Assembly (NCBI GenBank): GCA_022801475.1
Contig: JAAWSH010000002.1
Coordinates: 1-23,290, forward strand
Direction of reading: 5' to 3'
Length of the DNA: 23,290 bases
Source of the DNA: Acutalibacter sp.
GTDB taxonomy: Bacteria; Bacillota; Clostridia; Oscillospirales; Acutalibacteraceae
Position 1 is the first letter of the stretch; every line of letters begins with the position of its first letter. A program made the translations under genes and the position numbers. This document shows, piece after piece, positions 6,703-14,807 of this stretch. The notes under the pieces are model-generated. The model was not told where the DNA came from. It searched no databases and saw only the letters and a program-made list of their open reading frames with translations.

Positions 6703-8346
6703 GTGGGAGACAAGGCAAAAGATATATGGTTAAAGACAAAAGACACGGTGGGCGGCCTTAGCAAGACCGTTAAAATCGTGTTCATTGCCGTGTTGGTGGC
6801 TCTTTTGGTGGGTCTGGCGGTGTGGATGGCGGCAAAGTCCAACACCGAGTACAAGGAGCTGTTTACAGAGCTGACCGCAGACGACATGAGCGCTGTTTCG
6901 AAATATTTAAGCGATGCGGGGGTTACTGACGTTAAGTTTCAGGACAACAACACAATTATGGTGCCCGCTGCCCAGGCGGACAGCCTAAAGGCGCAGGTGC
7001 TGGCAGCCGGCTACCCGGACTCGGGCAGCAACTATAAGCTGTACCTGGGAAACGTTAGCGCCCTTTCTACCGAGTCGGACCGGTCCCAACTGAATCTTTA
7101 CCAGCTGGAAAGCAGCCTGTCGGGCCTGATCCGCCGTTTTGAGCAGGTACAGGACGCGGTGGTAAAGCTGGCCCCTGGCGAGGACAGGCGTTATGTATTG
7201 AGCCCGGACGATACGGTAACCGCCTCGGCCACGGTGCAGGTGACCACCAAGAACAATGAGATGCTGGATGAGTCCACGGTAAAATCCATCCGCAACGCGG
7301 TGGCCCACGCCATGGCGGGGTTGTCTGTGGATGAGGTGGCGGTTTCGGACACCAATGGCAATACATATGAGAACAACGGAAACAGCTTTAACAGTACCAC
7401 GACCTCCAAGCTGAAGATGGAGATGGAGGATTACTGGAACAAAAAGGTGCAAAAGCAGGTGATGGAGGTGCTGGAGCCCATTTTTGGCTCTGGAAACGTC
7501 CATGTGGCGGTGAACAGCACCTTTGACGTGAGCAACTCGGTATCGGAGTCCACCATTTATTCTAAGCCTGACGGCGTCGGCTCTAATGAGAAGGGCGAGG
7601 GCCTGGTTAACCATAAAGAGGGAAGCCTGGACGTGACCCCCGGCGAGGACGGCGTAGGCGGCGTAGTGGGCACCAACGAGAATGCGGATATCCCGAATTA
7701 TGTAGAAAACGGGACCGTTAACGGAGACGAAGATCGTATAAGCGGCACCTATTCAAAAGATTTTGACAATAATGTGACCAAAACCCAGCAGGAGAGCAGC
7801 GGCCCCACCCTGACGGACCTGACGGTTTCGGTGACCTTAAACAGCAGCGTGCCCAACACCACCAACCCCGACGACCTGGTGGCCCACGTGGCCCGGGCGG
7901 CGGGCATAGACGCGGCGATGCAGGACGAGAAGGTCTCTATTGTAACCCATGCCTTCTATGATCCCAACGAGAACATCCCGGCAGATGTCACACCCATTCC
8001 CAATCCCTTCGCCGACCTGCCCCTGTGGGTATATCTGGCGCTTTTGGCGGGCCTGTTTCTGTTTATGGTGCTGTTTACTGTGTTTGTACTGCTGGGCCGC
8101 CGGCGGAACCGCCGGCGCTACCAGCCCCTGGATCCCGCCGCGGTGGAGGGCCCCGAGCTGCCTATGATGGAAGAGCCCGTTCAGATGCCGGAACCCGAGC
8201 CCGCTGGGGCGGATATTATGGATGTGCACACCGAGCGCAGCATGGAGCTGCGTAAGAGCGTGCGCGAGCTGGCCGAAAGCAGCCCAGAAATTGCTGCCCA
8301 GGCTATTAAGGCTCTGCTGAGGGGAGATGACGAGGACAATGGCTGA
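6703..8346 (+). CDS. fliF: Flagellar MS-ring protein FliF
   Basis: FliF forms the MS ring in the membrane, the base on which the motor and export gate assemble. The product is 547 residues, near the usual length. It has a short cytoplasmic N terminus, a membrane helix at about 25-44, and the ring-building domains with EYKELFTELTADDMSAV and YKLYLGNVSALS. A poorly conserved Gly/Asn/Asp-rich stretch follows, then a second membrane helix at about 441-465. The C-terminal cytoplasmic tail MELRKSVRELAESSPEIAAQAIKALL is the FliG-binding segment. I chose GTG 6703 because AGGAGG (6688-6693) is ideally placed before it. An in-frame ATG at 6607 would put the upstream hairpin inside the coding region and has no ribosome site. 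It overlaps the fliG start by 8 bases. Confidence 0.96.
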   Translation: MGDKAKDIWLKTKDTVGGLSKTVKIVFIAVLVALLVGLAVWMAAKSNTEYKELFTELTADDMSAVSKYLSDAGVTDVKFQDNNTIMVPAAQADSLKAQVLAAGYPDSGSNYKLYLGNVSALSTESDRSQLNLYQLESSLSGLIRRFEQVQDAVVKLAPGEDRRYVLSPDDTVTASATVQVTTKNNEMLDESTVKSIRNAVAHAMAGLSVDEVAVSDTNGNTYENNGNSFNSTTTSKLKMEMEDYWNKKVQKQVMEVLEPIFGSGNVHVAVNSTFDVSNSVSESTIYSKPDGVGSNEKGEGLVNHKEGSLDVTPGEDGVGGVVGTNENADIPNYVENGTVNGDEDRISGTYSKDFDNNVTKTQQESSGPTLTDLTVSVTLNSSVPNTTNPDDLVAHVARAAGIDAAMQDEKVSIVTHAFYDPNENIPADVTPIPNPFADLPLWVYLALLAGLFLFMVLFTVFVLLGRRRNRRRYQPLDPAAVEGPELPMMEEPVQMPEPEPAGADIMDVHTERSMELRKSVRELAESSPEIAAQAIKALLRGDDEDNG

Positions 8347-9445
8347 TAAGCCGAAAAAAGCAAAACGAGGCGAAGTGGCGGTGCTGGAACTTCCGGAACC
8401 GGAACCACCCGTAGTGGCGGAAGAGCCCCCCCGACCCTCGCTGATTGACGCCATGAGCGGTGCGCAAAAGGCGGCGGCGGTCATTGTTTCCCTGGGTGTT
8501 GATAAGGCCTCGCAGCTTTACCAGTATATGGAGCCGGAGGACGTAGAGGCTATCACCCTGGAGGTAGCTAAGCTGGGCTATCTGGACGCGGATTCCACCG
8601 AGGCGGTGCTGAACGAGTACTACCAGATGTGCATGACCAACAAGGCGGTAACCGAGGGCGGCTTGGAATATGCCAAGACCGTGCTGGAAAAGGCCTTTGG
8701 CGCGCAGACAGCCTCAAGCCTGCTGGATAAGGTAACCAAATCCCTGAAAAATCGGGAGTTCGCCTTTATGAACAAGGCTGGAGACAAGGACCTGTTTTCA
8801 GCCCTGCAAAACGAGCGCCCCCAAACCATTGCCCTGGTGCTCTCTTATGTGGAGCCGGATAAGGCTGCGGCCGTGGTGGCCCAGCTGGACCCAGACACCC
8901 AGGTGCGGGTGGTGGAACGCATTGCCAACATGGACAGCGCTTCGCCGGTGGCTGTAAAGATTATTGAGGCGGAAATGTCCAACAAGTTCGCCAATATTTT
9001 CAGCAGCAGCAACGTACAGGTGGGCGGCATAGACTTCGTGGCCGACGTGATGAACAACGTGGACCGGGTCAGCGAAAAGACCATCTTCGACGGCCTTACC
9101 ATGTACGACGCGGTGCTGGCCGAGGAGATCCGCAAGCGTATGTTCGTGTTCGAGGACATTGTCACCATGGACGACCGCTCGGTGCAGCGCTTTGTGCGCG
9201 ACTGCGACACCCACGACCTGGTGCTGGCCCTCAAATCCGCCAACAGCGAGGTGGCCAACAAACTGTTCAAAAACATGTCTACCCGTTTGGCCGAGTCCAT
9301 CCGGGACGACCTGGAAATTACCACCAATGTGCGCATGAAGGACGTGGACGACGCCCAGCAGAGAATTGTGGGTGTTATCCGCGACCTGGAAGCCCGAAAC
9401 GAGATTATTATTCTCAAGGGCGGCAAGGACGATATTATTGCTTAA
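8339..9445 (+). CDS. fliG: Flagellar motor switch protein FliG
   Basis: FliG couples stator to rotor. Its N-terminal domain binds FliF, its middle domain binds FliM, and its C-terminal domain carries the charged torque helix. The protein is 368 residues, about 30 longer than typical, because of a Lys- then Pro/Glu-rich N-terminal extension (about residues 1-38) before the usual start of similarity (SGAQKAAAVIVSLGVDKASQ). The middle-domain motif reads ERPQ (159-162) where most FliG have EHPQ. The C-terminal part has VQRFVRDCDTHDLVLALKS followed by the torque helix. I chose ATG 8339 (MADKPKK) with GACGAGG upstream, the same context as the flgC start. An ATG at 8327 is also in frame and would add four residues. 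It overlaps fliF, suggesting translational coupling. Confidence 0.96.
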   Translation: MADKPKKAKRGEVAVLELPEPEPPVVAEEPPRPSLIDAMSGAQKAAAVIVSLGVDKASQLYQYMEPEDVEAITLEVAKLGYLDADSTEAVLNEYYQMCMTNKAVTEGGLEYAKTVLEKAFGAQTASSLLDKVTKSLKNREFAFMNKAGDKDLFSALQNERPQTIALVLSYVEPDKAAAVVAQLDPDTQVRVVERIANMDSASPVAVKIIEAEMSNKFANIFSSSNVQVGGIDFVADVMNNVDRVSEKTIFDGLTMYDAVLAEEIRKRMFVFEDIVTMDDRSVQRFVRDCDTHDLVLALKSANSEVANKLFKNMSTRLAESIRDDLEITTNVRMKDVDDAQQRIVGVIRDLEARNEIIILKGGKDDIIA

Positions 9446-9609
9446 AAATAAGAGCGGCTGTGGGAGATATGGCGCTGCCGGCCAGGCTTTATGGGCACGC
9501 GCGGCCCTTCTCATGGACCGCGGGCCGGGTCTTAGCCCCAGCGGGGCATGTACACGGAATTTGTATTGTAAGAATATAGTATATTATTGGAACAGAAAGG
9601 GGAAAGGCC
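9446..9609 (+). other. 164-base fliG-fliH gap with GC-rich hairpins
   Basis: No gene here. CGGCCC (9502-9507) can pair with GGGCCG (9522-9527), competing with GACC (9516-9519) and GGTC (9528-9531). CCCC-AGC-GGGG lies at 9536-9546. An AT-rich stretch at 9561-9590 looks promoter-like, but no correctly spaced pair of boxes was found. Confidence 0.35.
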
Positions 9610-10440
9610 ATGGCGGGCATATTCAAACGCTTTGTGAATATCGCGGCGGATAAATATGTGTTTCCCGACGCGGAAGAACTGGCTGTGGCCGAGCCCCAAG
9701 ACACCCAAGAAGAAGCCCGGGAAGAGCCTTTGGACCAAGAACAGGAGAAGGCCCCTGAAAAAGAACCAGAGCCGGAACCCACTGCCATTGACTTTGCCCA
9801 GATACAGGCAGAGGCTATTTTAGCCCAGGCTGAAAAGGACGCGGAGGCAGCCAAAGCCAAGGCCCTGGAGGAGATTCAGGCTGAGCTGGAGGAGCTGCGC
9901 CGCCAGGCCAGCATGGATGGATATAACGCTGGCTATGCCCAAGGGATGGCTGACGGAGGCAGGGAAGCCCAAAAGCAGCTGGAAGAAAAAGCCGCGGCCC
10001 AGGAGCGGGAAGTGCAGGAATTTTTGAAAGAGGCGGTTCGGGCCAGGGACCAGCTGCTGGAGGACAGCAAGCAGGAACTGAAGGAGCTGGCCTTGGCCAT
10101 TGCCGAAAAGGTGATACGGGTCAGTCTGAAGAGCAGCGGAGACATCCTTATTCGAATGATTGAGTCCGCCACAGCCAAGCGCCGCCGGTGCGAGTGGGTG
10201 CAGATCTATATTGCCGGGTGTGACGCCCGGGCCTCGGCCTCTACCGTGCCAGAGCTGACCCAGGCTCTTTCCCGTCTCTCGGACCGGGTGCGCATTATCC
10301 CCATGGCGGACGATGAGTCCGGCACCTGTATCATTGAAATGCCGGACGAGATTTTGGATGTGAGCGTGTCCACCCAGATGGATAACCTGCGGGGGCTGCT
10401 TTCTGAAAGCGAACCTGACAGGCCCGGCTGGCCGGGGTAA
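9610..10440 (+). CDS. fliH: Flagellar export-ATPase regulator FliH
   Basis: FliH is the peripheral stalk of the export ATPase: it binds FliI and docks it to the C ring and export gate. The 276-residue product has an acidic Pro/Glu/Gln-rich N-terminal region (about 20-60). A long coiled-coil zone contains the FliH glycine-repeat pattern GYNAGYAQGMADGG (104-117), also found in related V/F-ATPase stalks. The C-terminal domain contains ELALAIAEKVIRVSL and RVRIIPMADDESGTCIIEMPDEILDVSVSTQMDNL. The start follows AAAGGGGAAAGG. The C terminus ends 12 bases before fliI, so the two are probably translated together. Confidence 0.92.
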   Translation: MAGIFKRFVNIAADKYVFPDAEELAVAEPQDTQEEAREEPLDQEQEKAPEKEPEPEPTAIDFAQIQAEAILAQAEKDAEAAKAKALEEIQAELEELRRQASMDGYNAGYAQGMADGGREAQKQLEEKAAAQEREVQEFLKEAVRARDQLLEDSKQELKELALAIAEKVIRVSLKSSGDILIRMIESATAKRRRCEWVQIYIAGCDARASASTVPELTQALSRLSDRVRIIPMADDESGTCIIEMPDEILDVSVSTQMDNLRGLLSESEPDRPGWPG

Positions 10441-10452
10441 CAGGAGAGGCAA

Positions 10453-11760
10453 ATGTTTCAAGAAACCATCAAACAGGTTCAGCAGGCCGAGACCATTGGC
10501 CATACTGGAAAAATTGAGAATATTGTGGGCATGTCTATTGAGGCCAGTGGAGGCAGGGCCGCCGTGGGGGACATCTGCCGCATCTACAGCGGCGAGTCCG
10601 GAGGACAGATTCCCGCCGAGGTGGTGGGCTTTAAAAACGACCGGATGCTTCTTATGCCCTATGGTGAGATGACAGGAATTTCCTCGGGCAATTTTGTGCG
10701 CAATACGGGCCGCCAGCTACAGCTAAAAGCCGGACCCTTTTTAAAAGGACGCATTATCAACGCCCTGGGCCAGCCCATTGATGACAAAGGCCCCTTTACG
10801 GGGGGCGACACCTATTATTTAGGCAGCAACTATATTAACCCCTTAACCCGCCCGCCCATCCGGGAGCGGATGGAGTTTGGGGTAAAAGCCATTGACGGGC
10901 TCTTGACCATTGGCAAGGGCCAGCGTATGGGCATCTTCGCGGGTTCCGGCGTGGGAAAGAGCACGCTGATGGGCATGATCGCCAAGAACGTGAAAGCGGA
11001 CATCAACGTGATTGCCCTGGTGGGCGAACGTGGCCGCGAGGTTCTGGAGTTTGTGGAAAAGGACCTGGGGGAAGAGGGCATGGCCCGGTCCGTGCTGGTA
11101 GTGGCCACCTCTGACCAGCCCGCTATGCTGCGAAAAAAGTGCCCCACAGTGGCAACGGGTATTGCGGAGTATTTCCGGGACCAGGGCCTGGACGTGTTAC
11201 TGATGATGGACTCTTTAACCCGTTTTGCCATGGCCCAGCGAGAGGTGGGCCTGGCCGTGGGGGAGCCCCCGGTGGCCAGAGGCTACACGCCGTCGATTTA
11301 CGCGGAGCTGCCCAAGCTGCTGGAGCGCAGCGGGAACTTCCGGCGGGGCTCTATTACTGGCATCTATACCGTGCTGGTGGAGGGAGACGATACCAACGAG
11401 CCCATTGCCGACACCGTGCGCGGTATTTTGGACGGCCATATTGTGCTAAGCAGAGGCCTGGCCGCTGCCAACCACTACCCCGCCATTGACATTGGGGCAA
11501 GTATTTCCCGTTTGATGGTGGAGCTGGTGGACGACCGGCACAGACAATTGGCCTCCCGGCTGCGGGATATTATGAGCGTATACAACCAGAACGCGGACCT
11601 GGTGTCCATTGGCGCGTATAAAGCGGGTACCAACCCAAAGTTGGACTTTGCTCTAACAAAAATTGACCGGATTAACGAGTTTTTAATGCAGGGAACCCTG
11701 GAAGCTTTTAGCTACGAGCAGTGTTTGGAGCAGATGGAAAAGATTTTGGCCGGAAGGTAA
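10453..11760 (+). CDS. fliI: Flagellum-specific ATPase FliI
   Basis: FliI is the hexameric ATPase, related to the F1 beta subunit, that unfolds and feeds substrates to the flagellar export gate. The 435-residue length is normal. Visible motifs are the Walker A loop GSGVGKST (164-171), the Walker B strand VLLMMD (248-253) followed by SLTRFAMAQREVGLAVGEPP, and the family segment RGYTPSIYAELPKLLERSG. The ATG is preceded by AGGAGAGG. It sits between fliH and fliJ, the other soluble export components. Confidence 0.98.
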   Translation: MFQETIKQVQQAETIGHTGKIENIVGMSIEASGGRAAVGDICRIYSGESGGQIPAEVVGFKNDRMLLMPYGEMTGISSGNFVRNTGRQLQLKAGPFLKGRIINALGQPIDDKGPFTGGDTYYLGSNYINPLTRPPIRERMEFGVKAIDGLLTIGKGQRMGIFAGSGVGKSTLMGMIAKNVKADINVIALVGERGREVLEFVEKDLGEEGMARSVLVVATSDQPAMLRKKCPTVATGIAEYFRDQGLDVLLMMDSLTRFAMAQREVGLAVGEPPVARGYTPSIYAELPKLLERSGNFRRGSITGIYTVLVEGDDTNEPIADTVRGILDGHIVLSRGLAAANHYPAIDIGASISRLMVELVDDRHRQLASRLRDIMSVYNQNADLVSIGAYKAGTNPKLDFALTKIDRINEFLMQGTLEAFSYEQCLEQMEKILAGR

Positions 11761-11827
11761 AACCAGCGCCTTGGGTTAAATAAAATATTTTATGATAAGC
11801 TGCAAATTTAAAGGAGGGGCTGCCGTT

Positions 11828-12298
11828 ATGAAAAAGTTTAAGTTTCAGCTGGACACCGTGCTGCGCTATAAGCTGCAAGTACTGGATATCCGGCTGGCGG
11901 AACACGGCGCCGCTTTGGCGGCGGTGCGCAAACAGGAGAGAATTTTGGAGCAGGCCACCAACCACCGTTTGGCCTGTGAGGAAGAGTACCGCCAGAAAAA
12001 GGCGGAGGGGATTACCATTGCGGACTCCATGAAGTATGAGACCGGCATTGAGGTGCTGGAGAAAAATGTGCAGCGGGAGACCGCTAAACTGAAACAGCTG
12101 CAAAAGGCAGAGGAGGAAAAACGCGCCGCCCTGGTGGAGGCCAAGCAGGAGACCCAGTCTTTGGAAAAGCTGAAGAGCATAAAGCGGGGAGAATATGACA
12201 GCGCCCTGGCAAAGGCAGAGGAAAAAGAGATTGACGACCTGGTAATGGCCAGGCGCTCGGCGGCTAGCCGGGAAATGGAAGAGCAAGTTTTGTTTTGA
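11828..12298 (+). CDS. fliJ: Flagellar export chaperone/stalk protein FliJ
   Basis: FliJ is a small coiled-coil protein that acts as the central stalk of the FliI ring and as a chaperone escort. The 156-residue product starts MKKFKFQLDTVLRYK, typical of Gram-positive FliJ (F-x-L-x-x-V-L-x-x-K). It is predicted to be almost entirely helical, rich in Glu, Lys, Ala and Gln (for example KLKQLQKAEEEKRAALVEA). I chose ATG 11828 because AGGAGGGG lies just upstream (11812-11819); an ATG at 11792 would put that ribosome site inside the gene. In Bacillus the next gene is ylxF (MotE-like); here fliK follows directly. Confidence 0.92.
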   Translation: MKKFKFQLDTVLRYKLQVLDIRLAEHGAALAAVRKQERILEQATNHRLACEEEYRQKKAEGITIADSMKYETGIEVLEKNVQRETAKLKQLQKAEEEKRAALVEAKQETQSLEKLKSIKRGEYDSALAKAEEKEIDDLVMARRSAASREMEEQVLF

Positions 12299-12385
12299 TT
12301 ACAAGGCCGGAAGAGAGGGAACGCAAAGCGCGGACCGTCTCTTTGGCAGAAGATATAGCATATACATAGAAAGGAGGCGATAACC

Positions 12386-13522
12386 ATGAACATTGACTTA
12401 ATGGTGCAAAATCTGTTGGCCGACATTGCCAGCGTCCCCCAGACCAACCAGGGCAGCGAAGGCGAGGACTTTGACGCTTTGCTGCGCCAGCAGACCAAGA
12501 CCAACCAGCCCCAAAAGCCCGCGGAAAAGCCCAAGGATAAGCAGCAGGCGGAAAAGCCCAAAGAGGACAGCACCCAGGAGGAGATCACCCAGGAAGGCTA
12601 CGAGGTAGCCGCCGGTTTGGTGACCTCTCAGCCCGTGGTGCTGTTTGACGTGGTTGTGCCCGCTGTCCAGGGCGAGGTGGTGCAGGAAGTTCCCTCTGTA
12701 GAGGGGGCGCAGGGAATGGAGCAGGTCCCCGTGGACCAGGGCCAGCAGCTTATAGCAGTGGAAGCCGGCGTGAGCGCCGAGGTTCAGGAGGAGCCGGTTC
12801 AGGCGGAAAAGCCCGTTGCCGAACCTGTGGCGGAGCTGAATATGGCTCCCGAGACAGAGGAAGCACCGGATGCTCCTGTGGTGAAGGTCGTGCAGCCCCA
12901 AAGCCAGGAGGCTGACGCCCAGGAGATGGACCTGAACCAAAAGGCCCCGGCCCAGGCAGGAGAAGCCAAGCCCCAGTTTAAGGGGGAAGAACTGCCCCAG
13001 GACCTGGAGGTGCAGACCCAGAACAGCCAGCCCCTGTTCCAGCAGGACAGTCCCACGCCGGTGAAGGTGGCGGAAAACTATGAGCCTGTGGAGCTGGAAG
13101 AGAGCACCGCCGGCGAGCAGCTTTCGGCCCGGGTGACCGACGCCCTGGAGCAGGGCCTGCCGAAGGTGGAGCTACAGCTTTCTCCCGCCAGTCTGGGCAA
13201 CCTGACGGTGGAGATCAGCAAGGACGTAAACGGCCAGCTAAACATTGTGTTCCGACCGGAAACAGCCCGGGCAGCGGCGCTTTTGAGCAACTCCAGCTTC
13301 CATTTGGGCCACCAGAACGCGGACGGCAGCTATGACCTGGCCAAGCAGGCGGTGGTGGTCATTGTACACCCAGAGGAACCCAAGGACACCAACCAGTTCT
13401 TGAACCCAGATGGCCAGAACCGCCAGCGGCACCAGCAGGAGCAGAAAGAGAAGAAGCGTAAGGGCGCTTCGGAAGAGTTCCTGCACCAGCTGCGGCTGGG
13501 CCTGGTGGGCGTGCAGGGCTAA
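12386..13522 (+). CDS. fliK: Flagellar hook-length control protein FliK
   Basis: FliK is the secreted ruler that measures hook length and switches export specificity through FlhB. The 378-residue product has an N-terminal segment with VQNLLADIASV, a long low-complexity centre rich in Gln, Glu, Pro, Val and Lys (about 35-240), and a conserved C-terminal domain (about 245-330). This last contains the core VELQLSPASLGNLTVEISKDV followed by LNIVFRPETARAAALL. The Lys-rich tail is typical. AAAGGAGGCGAT gives a strong ribosome site before ATG 12386. Central-region sequence is poorly conserved in all FliK proteins, so the call rests on the C-terminal domain and position. Confidence 0.9.
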   Translation: MNIDLMVQNLLADIASVPQTNQGSEGEDFDALLRQQTKTNQPQKPAEKPKDKQQAEKPKEDSTQEEITQEGYEVAAGLVTSQPVVLFDVVVPAVQGEVVQEVPSVEGAQGMEQVPVDQGQQLIAVEAGVSAEVQEEPVQAEKPVAEPVAELNMAPETEEAPDAPVVKVVQPQSQEADAQEMDLNQKAPAQAGEAKPQFKGEELPQDLEVQTQNSQPLFQQDSPTPVKVAENYEPVELEESTAGEQLSARVTDALEQGLPKVELQLSPASLGNLTVEISKDVNGQLNIVFRPETARAAALLSNSSFHLGHQNADGSYDLAKQAVVVIVHPEEPKDTNQFLNPDGQNRQRHQQEQKEKKRKGASEEFLHQLRLGLVGVQG

Positions 13523-13523
13523 G

Positions 13524-13586
13524 GTGGAAGAGCGCCCAGGCCTGGGCAAAACCGCCAGAGGCGGCCCTGGGGCCCGGGTCTTCCAC
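13524..13586 (+). other. Branched RNA-like structure in the fliK-flgD gap
   Basis: The outer arms GTGGAAGA (13524-13531) and TCTTCCAC (13579-13586) are perfectly complementary. They enclose the 14-base palindrome GCCCAGGCCTGGGC (13534-13547) and the hairpin CCGCC-AGA-GGCGG (13552-13564). It begins two bases after the fliK stop codon. No T-run follows. Confidence 0.6.
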
Positions 13587-13642
13587 AAGAACCCCCAGCC
13601 CAAACCTTACAACAAATTATTACGAAAGGCGGGATACAACAC

Positions 13643-14251
13643 ATGGCGAACGCTGGTATGCTGGACCTGAACAACGTACTGAAAACCAATTCGACCACAA
13701 AAAAGGCGACCCAGAGCACCAACAAAAAGGCCGGCACCGAGCTGGACATGAACGACTTTTTGACCTTGATGGTGGCCATGTTTCAGAACCAAGATATTGA
13801 CAACGCCGCGTCTACCACGGATATGATGAACCAGATGGTACAGATGTCTGTGGTGCAGGCCATTACCAATATCAGCACCCTGATTGACGATTCCACAGTG
13901 CTGACCTACGCGGCCTCGTTGGTGGGCAAGGAAGTAACCATTGGCAAGTACGTGAACAAGGAGCTGACGGAGATCACTGGCGTGGTTACTGGCACCGGCA
14001 CCCTGAACGGCCAGCAGGTGGTGTTTATCGGGGACGAGAGCTACTACCTGACCGACATTATGGCCGTGGGACGTCTGCCTGAGAAGAAGGACGACGTGGA
14101 GCCGGAAGAGCCTGAAGGACCCGAGAAGCCCGACGGCGAGGACACCGAGAAGCCAGTGGAGCCCACAGAGCCCACGGACCCGGCGGAAGGGGAAGAGGTA
14201 TTTATTCCTGACGATGTCCCTGTAAACTCGGGCGAAAACCAGTCTGCTTGA
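13643..14251 (+). CDS. flgD: Flagellar hook-capping protein FlgD
   Basis: FlgD forms the temporary cap that guides assembly of hook subunits. The 202-residue protein has the conserved N-terminal motif DMNDFLTLMVAMFQNQD with the following helix MMNQMVQMSVVQAITNI. A short beta domain runs from about 90 to 145 (SLVGKEVTIGKYV to YYLTDIMAV). It then ends in a 48-residue acidic, Pro-rich tail (EEPEGPEKPDGEDTEKPVEP and beyond) in place of the Ig-like domain that many FlgD proteins carry. AAAGGCGGG is upstream of the ATG. Confidence 0.93.
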   Translation: MANAGMLDLNNVLKTNSTTKKATQSTNKKAGTELDMNDFLTLMVAMFQNQDIDNAASTTDMMNQMVQMSVVQAITNISTLIDDSTVLTYAASLVGKEVTIGKYVNKELTEITGVVTGTGTLNGQQVVFIGDESYYLTDIMAVGRLPEKKDDVEPEEPEGPEKPDGEDTEKPVEPTEPTDPAEGEEVFIPDDVPVNSGENQSA

Positions 14252-14270
14252 AAGGCTGGGTGAGGATAGG

Positions 14271-14645
14271 ATGATGGACCGGATACAGGGAGTGGCGGGC
14301 ATACAGCCCAGCAGGCCCGGGCAGCAGGCCGCAAAAAGCACCAGCGGCGGCTTTGGGCAGATACTCCAGCAGGTCAGCGCCCAGAAGGAGGCGTCCATCA
14401 ACTTCTCCAAGCATGCGATGAGCCGCGCGGAGGAGCGGGGCATTGAGCTAACCCCGGCGCTTATGGAGCAGCTGGCGGGTTCGGTGGAAAAAGCCCAGGA
14501 AAAGGGCGCGAAGAACATTTTGGCTTTTAATGCCACCCAGGCCTTCATTATCAACGTCCCCTACAACCGGGTGATTACCACCATGAACCAGGACGAGATG
14601 AAGGAAAATATTTTCACAAATATTGACGGCGCAGTGTTGATTTGA
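14271..14645 (+). CDS. Flagellar operon protein, TIGR02530 type
   Basis: This is the small conserved protein found between flgD and flgE in many Clostridia and Bacilli (TIGR02530, flagellar operon protein). The C-terminal two-thirds match my memory of the family: INFSKHAMSRAEERGIEL, then NILAFNATQAFIINVPYNRVITTMNQDEM and ENIFTNIDGAVLI at the end. The N-terminal 35 residues are variable. Its precise role is not known to me; position suggests a part in hook assembly. The start is ATG 14271 or ATG 14274; the second has better spacing from GTGAGGA. Confidence 0.85.
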   Translation: MMDRIQGVAGIQPSRPGQQAAKSTSGGFGQILQQVSAQKEASINFSKHAMSRAEERGIELTPALMEQLAGSVEKAQEKGAKNILAFNATQAFIINVPYNRVITTMNQDEMKENIFTNIDGAVLI

Positions 14646-14647
14646 CC

Positions 14648-14807
14648 GGACCCAAGGACTTTTTTATGGCAGAAGCCGCCCGCCTGGGCGGAGGGAGCTG
14701 CCTGAAAAGCCAAACGTCCGCGTTACGCGGACCCAAGGGAGGTTAATGGCTGGGGGCCCGAATGGCCCCCGGCTGTGCGCGCCAAATAAAGGAGACGATT
14801 TTTTAAT
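14648..14807 (+). other. Three GC hairpins and a direct repeat before flgE
   Basis: The 162-base gap holds three separate hairpins: CCGCCC-GCCT-GGGCGG (14676-14691); GTCCGCG-TTA-CGCGGAC (14716-14732, perfect); and a 10-bp stem with core GGGGGCC-CGAAT-GGCCCCC (14749-14773). A 10-base direct repeat GGACCCAAGG occurs at 14648-14657 and 14729-14738. None has a T-run. AAAGGAG before flgE follows the third hairpin by about 14 bases. Confidence 0.6.

Noticed and set aside
9561..9590. Promoter upstream of fliH.
   Set aside because: AT-rich, but possible -35 and -10 boxes are only 8 or 13 bp apart.
14676..14691. CCGCCTGGGC-like word that recalls part of the ZTP riboswitch.
   Set aside because: Only this short word fits, it is part of a simple hairpin, and the rest of the motif and the usual purine or folate gene context are missing.
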